Below are positions 45,992 to 56,145 of a stretch of 64,000 nucleotides of DNA, in pieces; the first letter of the stretch is position 1; each line of letters starts with the position of its first letter. Where the stretch lies: contig OX422185.1 in NCBI GenBank assembly GCA_949130485.1, forward strand, positions 13,091,967-13,155,966, in the 5' to 3' direction. This stretch comes from Agelas oroides. Taxonomy: Eukaryota; Porifera; Demospongiae; Agelasida; Agelasidae. The notes below the pieces were generated by a model. It was not told the origin of the DNA and searched no databases. It was given only the letters and a program-made list of their open reading frames with translations. The translations under genes were made by a program, and so were the position numbers.

Positions 45992-47499
45992 GTGAGCCCT
46001 TTTTGTTTTCCCACTGTGTCTACATAATGTAAAGCCACTGCATTCTTAATTCGTGCGCACTCTTTATCCATGGCGGATCACCTAAACGCTAAAGAATGCA
46101 ATCAGACAGCACTTGTACTGAAGCTTTGCACGCCATAGCCGTAGGCCACAATTAACTTCTTCCCCCTATCCAAGCCCTAACCCACAGTTTGGCTGCTAAC
46201 GGTCAGGCCTACGGCCAAGGTACTGTGAATTTCACTCCTCTTCGAATGATGTAAATGCGGCGTGTAATACCATAGATAGTAGAGTAGTATTCATACTACT
46301 CTACTATCTATGGTACTCCTCGTGTGTACGTTAACGCAAACGCTACGCCACATTCACGCTATTGGTGAAATTCACAGTATCTGTTTATACCGCAAGTGCC
46401 CTGATAGCGTTCTTCACTTGATCCGCCTGGGAAAGTGCCTGCAGTACATCACTGTTTAGCTAGCTAAACTTCACACCCACTTCAGGAAAGGTCCCTGACA
46501 AGAAACTACAACATATAATGTGTTGGAATATCTCTGTGCCTTTGTATAGTGTGGTAAACTGCCTATATCGTTTAGAAGGTTCCAGTATTGCCAAGCAAAC
46601 TGGGTTATCAGGTGTGGAAAAATTCCATCTGAGAATATAACTATCTATAGAGTGGGAGACACACTGCATCATCCTGGCAAGCCTGAGCTAGTTCGTAGAA
46701 AATTTCATAGCATGTATACTGTACGAACTTGTAGGGTGACCACACATTGTGATGTTCAGCTGGAGCAGCTTATGAGTGTTGATTATGCATGGCACTTACC
46801 TGAAGCAAACTCAACCACTGTGTTATTTGTACGTCTGTAAGCAGCCTGCCCTTGTCTGTCATAGTCCGCAGTTGCCATGCGTGTGTTAACTTGAGTCGTC
46901 TTTGCTTCGAGTTTCTTGGTTTCATTCACGCCGACGCTTCGCTCTGGCATTAGATCTTCACCGACAGCAGGCTGCGCACAAGGCTATCGATCTGAGGATG
47001 TTCATGAATTCAGTCTTTGTGAAATATTTAACTGCATTCATTTAAAATTTACGGTATGTGCCCGCAAGCAAACAGCGAACGTACACACATGCATGGGCGC
47101 AATGCAGTGTGGGGCTCAATGCAGTGTGGGGCTCGCTCAGGCTCGCCCCAATTAACTGACATTTCAAAGCCTGGATACAAGCTTACAAGAACATCTCCAC
47201 AGTCTCTCTCCTTTTTATTTTTGTGTTGGTACATGTATTGAATTACTTGTGGCCTGGGAAAGAGGCAAGGCCTGAAAGCTAGTTGTTACTGACACCTAGA
47301 AATTAACAATTTACACTTTGCTTTGGGTGTGGGAATTCCTTGTGATCTGTCAAAACTGTTAAATGTGTGACTCTGGGGCCTTGAAATTGACTACTTTACA
47401 CTTAGTAGTAAAGAGTGAGACTTCTTGTGATCTGCTAAGCTGTTTATTTGTGTGAGGGATTCCTGGAGTAGACCGGCTGCTTATAGAAAATTTACTATG

Positions 47500-47543
<44 letters not shown>

Positions 47544-47858
47544 TGTGTACTTGTGTGAGGCCATTTCTGCACAAAGATATTAATTAGTGTATTGTTACCA
47601 CCAGACTGAGCTAGATATTATAGATTTGCAATAAAGATTTACCTACCAACAGAATTGTAATTATTCTGCCCATGTTATTACATCATGTATCTTAGGTACC
47701 GTATACTATATTCCATATGGTTGGTAATTTGTGCGTGTAGTGAGCTATATGTGAAAATAGAAATTGCTGTGTTTCTGGTGAGCAAATCAAATTCCAATCC
47801 AGTAGTACTGCACACTAACTAGCCGTCCTAGTATGTCATGTCTGCTAACCACCCACAG
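45992..47858 (+). other. SKP1/zinc-module gene, inferred intron 1
   Basis: Holds the nested TA-flanked MITEs at 46223-46377. 47499-47545 is a (TG)n(GA)n run. 47100-47150 and 19040-19075 share GTGTGGGGCTCRCTCAGGCT. No exon recognised. Confidence 0.45.
46223..46377. mobile_element. Mariner-type MITE with a second one nested in it
   Basis: CTGTGAATTTCAC left and GTGAAATTCACAG right, with TA at 46221-46222 and 46378-46379. Inside, 46270-46313 is a perfect hairpin (CCATAGATAGTAGAGTAGTAT and its complement, 2-base loop), itself flanked by TA (46268-46269, 46314-46315). Confidence 0.85.
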
Positions 47859-48373
47859 GTGTCCGAGCAGCTAGAGAGCTGCAAGTCAAGTGGTGGAGAT
47901 CCCCCCTTGGCCGACATTACTGCCACCCTGCCACAAGCCGCCATCCTGTCTCCACCAGTGGTGTCGGAGCAGCTAGAGAGCTGCGAGTCAAGTGGTGGAG
48001 ATGCCCCCTTGGCCGACCCTACTGCCACCCTGCCACAAGCCGCCGTCCTGTCTCCACCAGTGGTGTCCGAGCAGCTAGAGAGCTGCAAGTCAAGTGGTGG
48101 AGATGCCCCCTTGGCTGACATTACTGCCACCCTGCCACAAGCCGCCGTCCTGTCTCCACCAGTGGTGTCCGAGCAGCTAGAGAGCTGCGAGTCAAGTGGT
48201 GAAGATGCCCCCTTGGCCGACCCTACTGCCACCCTGCCACAAGCCGCCGTCCTGTCTCCACCAGTGGTGTCCAAGCAGCTAGAGAGCTGCGAGTCAAGTG
48301 GTGGAGATGCCCCCTTGGCGCCGACCCTACTGGCACCCTGCAACAAGCCGCCGTCCTCCTGTCTCCACCAGCG
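47859..48373 (+). CDS. SKP1/zinc-module gene, repeat exon 1, 2-nt insertion
   Basis: Codes five units of a ~34-residue repeat (VSEQLESCESSGGDAPLADP then TATLPQAAVLSPPV). Begins in phase 0. A GC dinucleotide is inserted near 48318 (TTGGCGCCGACC against TTGGCCGACC in the other copies), so the frame shifts and reads out of frame to the donor. Length is 515 nt, 2 over a multiple of three. As flanking exons are phase 0, skipping this exon would restore a full-length protein. It may be a dispensable or a damaged duplicate. Confidence 0.5.
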
Positions 48374-48479
48374 GTAAGTAAGAAATGTGTGTATAGTGGG
48401 GAGATTGTTGTATTTAAGACAGCTTGTTGAGAATGCGATGGTTGCTTGAAAGTACGTCATGTCTGCTAACCACCGACAG

Positions 48480-48686
48480 GTGTCCGAGCAGCTAGAGAGC
48501 TGCGAGTCAAGTGGTGGAGATCCCCCCTTGGCCGACCCTACTGCCACCCTGCCACAAGCCGCCGTCCTGTCTCCACCAGCGGTGTCCGAGCAGCTAGAGA
48601 GCTGCGAGTCAAGTGGTGGAGATGCCCCCTTGGCCGACCCTACTGGCACCCTGCAACAAGCCGCCGTCCTCCTGTCTCCACCAGCG
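48480..48686 (+). CDS. SKP1/zinc-module gene, repeat exon 2
   Basis: 207 nt, phase 0 at both ends, two repeat units, intact. Both its introns are nearly identical (48374-48479 and 48687-48792, each starting GTAAGTAAGAAATGTGTG), which shows that exon plus intron was duplicated as one ~310-bp block. Confidence 0.6.
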
Positions 48687-48792
48687 GTAAGTAAGAAATG
48701 TGTGTATAGTGGGGAGATTGTTGTATTTAAGACAGCTTGTTGAGAATGCGATGGTTGCTTGAAAGTACGTCATGTCTGCTAACCACTGACAG

Positions 48793-49191
48793 GTGTCCGA
48801 GCAGCTAGAGAGCTGCGAGTCAAGTGGTGGAGATCCCCCCTTGGCCGACCCTACTGCCACTCTGCCACAGGCCGCTGTCCTGTCTCCACCAGCGGTGTCC
48901 GAGCAGCTAGAGAGCTGCGAGTCAAGTGGTGGAGATGCCCCCTTGGCCGACCCTACTGCCACCCTGCCACAAGCCGCCATCCTGTCTCCACCAGAGGTGT
49001 CCGAGCAGCTAGAGAGCTGCGAGTCAAGTGGTGGAGATGCCCCCTTGGCCGACCCTACTGCCACCCTGCCACAAGCCGCCATCCTGTCTCCACCAGAGGT
49101 GTCCGAGCAGCTAGAGAGCTGCGAGTCAAGTGGTGGAGATGCCCCCTTGGCCGGCACACTACCACCAGCTTCCATCCCATCACCACCAGTG
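48793..49191 (+). CDS. SKP1/zinc-module gene, repeat exon 3
   Basis: 399 nt, phase 0 to phase 0, four repeat units in frame; the last ends AGTLPPASIPSPPV before the donor GTG|GTAAGG. Repeat residues are Ser/Gly/Asp/Pro/Ala-rich with one conserved Cys per unit (LESCESSGGD), suggesting an extended, possibly disulfide- or metal-sensitive, linker. That function is speculative. Confidence 0.6.
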
Positions 49192-49299
49192 GTAAGGAAA
49201 TGTGTTTTGAGCATTGTGCAAATTTATATTGGGCTGCTTGTTATGAGCTTCTTAGAGATCCTATTCCATTTCATGGAATTGTCTTGTACTTGTGTACAG

Positions 49300-49470
49300 A
49301 ACAAATTTGGAGCACACATGAGGAGATACAGGCGACTTCTAAAGATCCTTGATTCCTTTGACGACCCTCCACCAACAGCTGCTGTTTCCACTTCTTCCTG
49401 CTTAGCTGCGCAAGGGGACCATCCCCAGTCAGAAGCTACCCCATCAATCCACTTAAAACCTGTTCCCATG
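49300..49470 (+). CDS. SKP1/zinc-module gene, linker exon
   Basis: 171 nt after TTGTGTACAG, phase 0 to phase 0. Starts NKFGAHMRRYRRLLKILDSF (a basic amphipathic helix), then DDPPPTAAVSTSSC, and ends HLKPVPM at the donor ATG|GTAAGT. No domain recognised. Confidence 0.55.
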
Positions 49471-49540
49471 GTAAGTTTATTGCTGCAAATAATGGCTTTA
49501 ACCCTTGATATGCGGAAGCAGTTATTAGTCACTGTTTATT

Positions 49541-50099
49541 AACCCTCGGCGCGCATGCGCAGCGAGGGTTACAGTACTTGGTCTGTGTGTCTGTGTGTGT
49601 GTCTGTGTGTCTGTTACTCAACATCTCACTTTTCACGTGATTATTCGTGCCACAAACGATACTAACCTTCTCAGCGGCGGGTGAAGGTCGAAAATTTTAA
49701 GCGATTTTGTCTGAAAATGCTTCATTGCGAAGCTAGAGCGTTTCCTGTTGGTAGGGCTACATGATAAGTTGGCCATTTTTTACTCCGCGGAAAACGCGCA
49801 TGCGTATGAATCTGGACCACGTGGCTAGCGTCCATTTTGTTGTTGGGAGAGACGTTCTTTGCGAGTTCGATTATTGACTATTGGCAGTAAGTATGCCTCC
49901 AACAAAGGTATGCCCGCAGTGTAAAGCTGCTGTACCTGTAATTTATTGTTACGGTTTTGGATGCTACGAATGAATTGATATCGAAAGGCAATGCCGTATC
50001 AACTCGAGAGCAAACGTCATGATACTATTGTTCACGAGACAGTGATCGATTCTAGTTAACACACAAGTACAATCACATGCACTGCTGCGCCGAGGGTTT
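49541..50099. mobile_element. AACCCTCGGCGC-ended element with a CPQC open frame
   Basis: AACCCTCGGCGCGCATGCGC at the left and GCGCCGAGGGTTT at the right are inverted. It lies in the intron between 49470 and 50978. At 49893 an ATG begins MPPTKVCPQCKAAVPV, a zinc-ribbon-like C-x2-C start, which breaks off after 26 codons. A TGTGTGTC microsatellite lies at 49581-49615. Confidence 0.55.
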
Positions 50100-50977
50100 G
50101 GCACTTCAGTGCCTTTCATTAATGCGGGAAGTTGTTCAGTATTAGAATTATCAATCTGAAGTTCAAAGTGGCAAGCATTGCTAACTAGCCTTGGGCAGTA
50201 ACAGTGGTGTGATTGTGTAAATAGTGTGTATGTAGGCTGGAAAACCTGGAGGCTGTTACTTCCCATGTTCAAGAGAAAGCTTTGTGTTTGGTAGCCTTGT
50301 CAAAATCCACAATCACACATGAACTAGTACCGCCCCTTCCTGGCTTTTCTGAATAGTGATATAAGTGGAAAGGTGTGGCCTAGACTTGTTAGTATTAGGT
50401 TTTGCCCCAAAGTCTTGCTAAGCTTCTCAGGAGAGGCCTGGGAACGAGACTAGCTTGTAGCTACTTCTATGGTGGCAGTTGTAGGAGAGATGCACGGGTG
50501 GGTGTGGTTTCTGGTTTACCACTGTTCAATTTACGTTTTACAGTATATACAATGTAGCTTACAATCCCACATTCCATAAGCAAAGTGTTAGTGGCAAGAA
50601 AACATGTCTGGACTATGTACAGTTTCAGCCTAGCAGATATCAGCAATTTAGATAACACCCAGCACTTATTAAGCAACACTTGCTCTTTGACCCTGGGGCT
50701 GATACATGTACTGCTCTTTGCAGGTAGGTTGTCAATCTTGTGGTTGATTGTCTTTTGAAGCCTATGATGTCCCAGTGATAATTGATTGACCTGGTAAACC
50801 ACAAGATGAATGCTGTCTGTTTCCTTGTGACAGCCTACCTGCAAAGAGCAGTAATGCTAATTTCTGCATTGAGATATACAAGCCCACATGCAAAGCAGTA
50901 CTATTATCTTTCTAATGATGATAAATGCACGTGTAAATTTGTATATGTAACCACATGCTATATCTTTTCATGTGCAG

Positions 50978-51856
50978 GTTACACTTTCTTTGGGGGACCA
51001 ATCTATTCAGGTTCCTCGTACAGACATTGAGACAATCCCCTTTTTTGCTGTTTATTTTAAAAGGTGGACATCATCCACCCAGATGGTGTTGCCCGACATG
51101 CCTGAGCTGAAAGATCTATTGTTGCTAAAACAATTGATTGGTTACTGTAATACAACAAAAGAAGACCAGTTGCCGGACCACTTTATGGTCACTTTCAGAT
51201 TGATCAGGATGGCGGACTTTTTGGGGTGTGACACATTTCTAGAAAATACTGCCGAACAGCTTGGCACTAGTGTGCTCAAGATCAACAATAGCAACAGTGT
51301 CAGAAATGTGAGGGAATACGTCCGAAATGCTTACCGATGGGCCACTAAGTCTGCAGAAAAAAATCAACGATTCTGTTCTGTGTGCCAGAAAAGTTTAGCT
51401 GCGCAATTTCCAAGACTTCCCACCTTGACGACCATGGTTTGCTGCAAACTTGAAATCCATTTGAGTTGCCTTTCTAACTTCTCAACCTGTCCTTGCTGCA
51501 GCCAGCCATACCAACTTTTACCCTGCTGTGTTTGCAGGGGACCAATCGAAGTTGAGCCCGGACTATCCCACTGTGAAGTTTGGTTAAAGTACCAACACAA
51601 TAGAACGGAGTGCTGTGGTGCCGATATGCATGAGTCTTGTCGGAAAAATCACTTCCTGATATACTACAATCGTTGCCCAATATGTCAAGTTCCGATCAAG
51701 CAAGGCCAACCAGATCATGAAGATTTCGAAGCAATGGATTTTATATATATGCGTTCTCAGCAAAACAAAAATAACGAATTTCACCGCAAAAATAAACATT
51801 ACTTTATGCCATCCCCTTTTGCTAATGCGGCAGCAGCAGCACCACCACCACCATAA
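50978..51856 (+). CDS. SKP1/POZ-like protein with two CC-x4-H zinc modules, last exon
   Basis: 292 codons after acceptor TTTTCATGTGCAG, in phase 0 with the preceding exon, to TAA at 51854-51856. Counting from this exon, residues 1-100 resemble the SKP1/BTB (POZ) fold: VTLSLGDQSIQVPR (strand), LPDMPELKDLLLLKQLIGYC, then FRLIRMADFLGCDTFLENTA, as in SKP1 helices. Two zinc modules follow with the same spacing. Module 1 (51374-51499) is C-x2-C...CC-x4-H-x2-C...C-x2-C in FCSVC...VCCKLEIHLSC...CPCC. Module 2 (51524-51685) repeats it in CCVC...ECCGADMHESC...CPIC. The pattern is RING-like. SKP1 proteins bridge cullins to F-box subunits and RINGs recruit E2 enzymes, so a ubiquitin-ligase role is the natural inference but is not shown. 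The C-terminus is low complexity (Ala5-Pro4). Confidence 0.7.
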   Translation, partial: VTLSLGDQSIQVPRTDIETIPFFAVYFKRWTSSTQMVLPDMPELKDLLLLKQLIGYCNTTKEDQLPDHFMVTFRLIRMADFLGCDTFLENTAEQLGTSVLKINNSNSVRNVREYVRNAYRWATKSAEKNQRFCSVCQKSLAAQFPRLPTLTTMVCCKLEIHLSCLSNFSTCPCCSQPYQLLPCCVCRGPIEVEPGLSHCEVWLKYQHNRTECCGADMHESCRKNHFLIYYNRCPICQVPIKQGQPDHEDFEAMDFIYMRSQQNKNNEFHRKNKHYFMPSPFANAAAAAPPPP

Positions 51857-51896
51857 ATAAGTTCGTTTTTTTTGTTGTTGTTCTTGTTCACTGTCT

Positions 51897-52185
51897 TATG
51901 GTGTGGTGGTGGATTTGCCCTCCCGCCTAAATGTTTCTTCTGTATCGTCTTTATGGTGTGGTAGTGGATTTGCCCTCCCGCCTGAATATTTCTTCTGTAT
52001 CGTCTTTATGGTGTGGTAGTGGATTTGCCCTCCCGCCTAAATATTTCTTCTGTATCGTCTTTATGGTGTGGTAGTGGATTTGCCCTCCCGCCTAAATATT
52101 TCTTCTGTATCGTCTTTATGGTGTGGTAGTGGATTTGCCCTCCCGCCTAAATATTTCTTCTGTATCGTCTTTATGGTGTGGTATA
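51897..52185. repeat. 55-bp tandem repeat after the SKP1/zinc gene
   Basis: Five units of TTTATGGTGTGGTAGTGGAT then TTGCCCTCCCGCCTAAATATTTCTTCTG..., starting 40 bp after the stop and so probably in the 3' UTR. The core matches the array after the BEN gene. Confidence 0.92.
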
Positions 52186-52617
52186 TATATAATATATTTT
52201 GCCCTCCTGCCAACTTCTATGTACACTAGTTCGAAGCTGTTTCAACATACTTCCAACCTCTGACAGAGAAGCCAGGGTCTCCATTCTAGATTTATTATCT
52301 TGCAGCTTTGAATGGAAATCCCGTGTTTGCCTAGTTGGTCCTTTAAGGTTTCAGAAAATTAGCATATCTGAATGTCCTAATGACTAAATTTCAATGCAAA
52401 TGAATGTGGCTATATGATGGTTGCAAAAGGTGATAGAATACGAGGGCTATCTCCACTACATACTAATGAGAAATGTTGAGCCTGGATTATGTATGAAATG
52501 TAGCTGATGTGTTACAAAAAGGAACGTATGTATATTCAACTCAGAGGGCCTCTCCGCTACTGACATAAGTATGTACTGTCCAAGTTCAATAGCCTGTTGC
52601 ATCACCGTTCACCTCGA
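52186..52617. other. Intergenic, no feature seen
   Basis: Should contain the 3' UTR and terminal inverted repeat of the downstream transposon, but I could not match an end to the right side. Confidence 0.35.
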
Positions 52618-52749
52618 TTATTTTAGGGAGCACTTAAGATGACGAATGTATCGGCGGCATTTCTCAACATCAACAGTGGACCAAAACTGCTGAATTCCTA
52701 TAATTAGCTGCTGCTTTGTCGTTGGTTTCACCTCCCTTCGGATGTATTC
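52618..52749 (-). CDS. Tc1-type transposase, exon 2
   Basis: Minus-strand exon after acceptor TCGTCTCCATAG: EYIRREVKPTTKQQLIIGIQ to a TAA at 52618-52620, 43 residues. This is the usual C-terminal helix region of Tc1-like transposases, following the NPIENLWHELK block. Phase 0 join to exon 1. Confidence 0.75.
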   Translation of the reverse strand, partial: EYIRREVKPTTKQQLIIGIQQFWSTVDVEKCRRYIRHLKCSLK

Positions 52750-52883
52750 CTATGGAGACGAATAAAATACAACATGACTCTCAATCAACACACAGTACAC
52801 TACGTAACACAGTAGTCAAAGATGGAACTTATAGCCTATTGACACATGCAGTCCAAGTAGCTTTCGTAACAATGGGCATTTAC
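52750..52883 (-). other. Intron in the transposase gene
   Basis: 134 nt, AAG|GTAAAT...CCATAG|GAA. If unspliced, the frame stops after 16 further codons (52836-52838) and the C-terminal helices are lost, so splicing would be needed for a full-length enzyme. Confidence 0.7.
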
Positions 52884-53732
52884 CTTTAACTCATGCCACA
52901 GGTTCTCAATCGGGTTTACATCTGGGCTTTCTGGGGGAGTCCTCCACCAATTACTGTTTTGCTCAGAGAAAAATGCCTGTGCTATGCGAGATGTGTGCTT
53001 CAGATCATTGTCCTGCATAAAGCGATGTCCATTGGGATATACTTGGTTTAGAAATGGAACAAGACACTCTTCCAGGATTTGTATGTACAACTCGGCATTC
53101 ATGATACCGTCGAATATGCAGAGCTTTGTTGTACCGCGGTAGCTGATGCCACCCCAAACATGGAGTTTGATGGGGTGTTTTGGGCGTGGTTTATAGCGGG
53201 GCTTCTGATCCTTGCCCTTTCTCCTGCAGCAGAACCTCCTGTGTGTTTCGAGTTGCACTGTAGTTTCGTCCGACCACACGACGTCGGCAAAATCGTCATG
53301 AAGATTTTCTCGAGCCCACCTGAGGCGCTTCTCTTTGTTTTGCTGTCGAATCAGCTGGCAGTAGGCCGCCCCACGAGATGTCCAGCCAAGTAACTTTCTT
53401 CCTTTCAACACAGTGCGGAGAGATATCCAATATCCAAATTCGGATCGAATCAACAAAACAAGCTCTTTCACTGTAGTTTCATCGTCACTCTGCATTTTTT
53501 GTTCGATTAGTTCTTGTACTCTCTCCGTAAGTTTCGTAGGTCGACCGCTCCTCGGTAGAGGCTTAGTAGTTTTGTTCCTACGGTAATGGACCCAAAACCT
53601 CCACACAGTTTGCCTGCATGGCCGTATACCCTCCTTCCCAAGTTCTGTCATCGCGTGCTTCACAGTAGAATCTTCTGACATCAAAGCACTGAGCCTTTCT
53701 CGAGCATATAGAGGTTCTGCATGTGATGTCAT
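52884..53732 (-). CDS. Tc1/mariner DD34E transposase, exon 1
   Basis: Intact frame. The Met at 53732 is preferred as start (MTSHAEPLYARERLSALMSE); the frame is open a further 24 codons upstream. Domains in order: N-terminal helix-turn-helix (to about residue 55 from this Met), the GRP linker in PRSGRPTKL, then the DDE core with catalytic Asp in VVWSDETTV, Asp in FMQDNDLKHTS and Glu in SPDVNPIENLW. The second Asp and the Glu are 34 residues apart, the DD34E signature of Tc1-like enzymes. With exon 2 the protein is about 326 residues, within the usual range. Cuts and pastes its element at TA sites in the nucleus. All catalytic residues are present, so it may be, or recently was, active. Confidence 0.88.
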
Positions 53733-54097
53733 CAAAAGGGTTAAATTTATTAATTTTAATTTTAATAGTCTTGCCAATTTTTCTAGGCAATAAGGAAGGT
53801 CCAAATAGCTTAAATCTCAAGTGAAAATTCTAAATTAATGATAGTTGATTTTATATAAATTGTCAAAGTTTGATCTTTTAGCATTAACTTGTATGGCGAG
53901 TGGCAAAATTTGCCACTCGCTGTACAAATCCTATGCAAAATGTTTGACTTTAAGAATTTATATAAAATCAATGGAAAGGAGTTAGGCCTTCATATTTTAG
54001 ATTTGAGTTAGCTGGACCATCAGTATTACCTGCAAATGTTTGGAATGGCTAATTATGAATTTTAAATTGGTGATGACGTCACTGCAGAACCTCTATA
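53707..54097. repeat. Large imperfect palindrome overlapping the transposase start
   Basis: TATAGAGGTTCTGCA at 53707 is inverted at 54083-54097, and the ~190-bp arms pair along their length (GATTTTATATAAATT against AATTTATATAAAATC, ATGTCATCA against TGATGACGT). The centre, 53896-53920, is a perfect hairpin (GCGAGTGGCAAAATTTGCCA...). The left arm includes the preferred start codon. Confidence 0.75.
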
Positions 54098-55400
54098 GCG
54101 ATAGTTGGAGCCCAGGCATAACTTGCGAACACATGAACCTTGAAAACACGCGTGCACTCACTATTTCTCCTTTCACACAGTTTGAAGTACGAAGATATTC
54201 CTGGGTTATTTGTTTCAACAGACTGGTCGTCGATCCCACCGTATCGTGTACCGTAGCCGCTGCGCGTCGTCTGCGACACGCGCCGCGTAATGTATGTGAA
54301 TGTAACCGCCGCGCGCCGCGTCTCGCCTTAACGTACGTACGTACATACGTTCGTAAACGCAATCGCTGCGCCCCGCGGTGACCCGCATGCAAAGCCTTGT
54401 TGCATGACTTTTCATCTACCGCGTATGTGCATAGGTTTCCGCTGCGCGCCGCCTGCGACCCGTCGCTATCCGTCCAGCTTTCAGGCGCTGCCGGAGTTCT
54501 GTTGGAAGACTTTCCCCCTATACCGTATAAACAGTAAGATTTTCACAATTTACTTTGCATGCAGCCAGCTGTGTGTTTCAGCATGAAGACAGTTATGGAA
54601 AACAATGAGCAGCCGGAGCATGAGCTAGAGTTGTGTACACAAGCTAGGCTGCTCACGAAATTAATGTAGAGGGTATCAGACTGCTACATAGCTTCATGGT
54701 GTGTTCAATTTGAATACTTGCATATTTAGCATGCACTATAGTGAATTACGTCTGTTCTTCTCCAAACTGCTTCAAACCAGGTATATGCATGACAGACTGC
54801 ATTGTCTATATGTGTAGGTATAGATAAACATGCCCAAACTTCAGATTGTGGGTGCAGCTTGCTCAGTCTCACCCCAACCATCACCTTGTGCACCATTTCC
54901 TGTCATTGTGTGTTTACCACCAACTACTGTGGTATATATATGTACTATGTAAACTATGTATGATCAGTACAATCAAGGTTGTCATAGCAACAAGTGATGT
55001 AGCTGCACTACAGTGGACAGATGTGTGGTGTAGATAGTAATACATTTCAACTAGATGCTCCATCTTGCTATACGGGTACAATTGACAGTGGAAGTTTGCG
55101 TGTGTGGCTACTTTTGAGGCCATGACTGCATACTACCTTGTCAAATTCAGTGTGTGACTACAATTGAACCAAGCTTTGCCTTTGAGTCTCAACGTACCAA
55201 TTTAACTGATGTTTGTAGTAAGCTTTGTGTTTTCTAGCAACAAGTAGCTATTTGGATTAAGCATCTCAAGCATCTCAGCTATATAACTGTCATTGTAAAT
55301 GTTTCTTACAGCTTGGCATGTTTTCATGTGTGCTTTATACGTAGTGCACTGTGACTGTACACTAACTGGTAATATAGCTCACTGGTTGATATACTAGTGT
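54098..55400. other. Intergenic; CpG-rich patch
   Basis: 54225-54470 is unusually CpG-rich with CGCCGCGCGCCG-type runs and an ACGTACGTACGT microrepeat; it could be a promoter or a young repeat. 54840-55000 contains a diverged family G stretch. No gene. Confidence 0.4.
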
Positions 55401-56145
55401 GATGCGGAACCTCTCTAAGGTGCGGACACCATAAGGACCTCTACTGCGGAGAGGTGTTCATATTTCAGGGCTTGTGGTATATTTCAAGTGGAAGTAGCAA
55501 TCCATTTACTTAGGCCTGTATACTCTCATGGAGAATATTGTGTGAAGTCCATAGCACACAGTGGGTTTCAGTGTGGATTATATATGTTTGTAGGTATGTG
55601 TGTGCAAAGCTTAATACATATGTGGTGTGCATGTGTGTATGTGTGGGTGTGGAGGAGGTTGGACACTGTCATGTGACATACTAGTCTCATTCCCAGACCA
55701 CTGACCCTGGTGTACATGGTGACTCGGCATGTTAGGGAAATTTATATGGGAGATATGACTGAACAGTTCTCAGAGTTCCTCAGTAGCGCTTATGAGTATT
55801 TCAAGGACATTTGCATCATTTGAAAGCTTTGGGGAGTGGATTCCAATTATCTTTTCAACCTCATGTAACTCCTGGGTCACTTAGGCTTTAGAGGAGCTTG
55901 AACCTGGAGTAGTATCACGAGGAAGCTGCTAGCAGTAGTCCAACAGCAAACCTGCTCAATATGAAGCATCTTTGAGGCACTCCTACCATTCAAACTCCTA
56001 ATTGCCCAAGAAAGAGAGTTCCTATGAGATAGTATGATGCTGTTTGGTATGAATGCCATTATATTTCACATAGAACCAGTGTATAGTCACGTACACAGAA
56101 AACATGTTCAACCTTCTCTACTGTATGTTATAATTTTGTGAAATA
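55401..56145. other. Intergenic; MITE fragments
   Basis: 55408-55470 resembles a pogo-type MITE end (GCGGAACCTCT...GCGGAGAGG). 55682 has a TAGTCTCATTCCCAGACC left end without an identified partner. 55965-56145 is repeated at 57935-58120. Confidence 0.45.

Noticed and set aside
47828-49214. Long minus-strand open frames (273 and 201 codons)
   Set aside because: Antisense shadows of the in-frame coding repeat on the plus strand; plus-strand splice sites and phases support the other strand.
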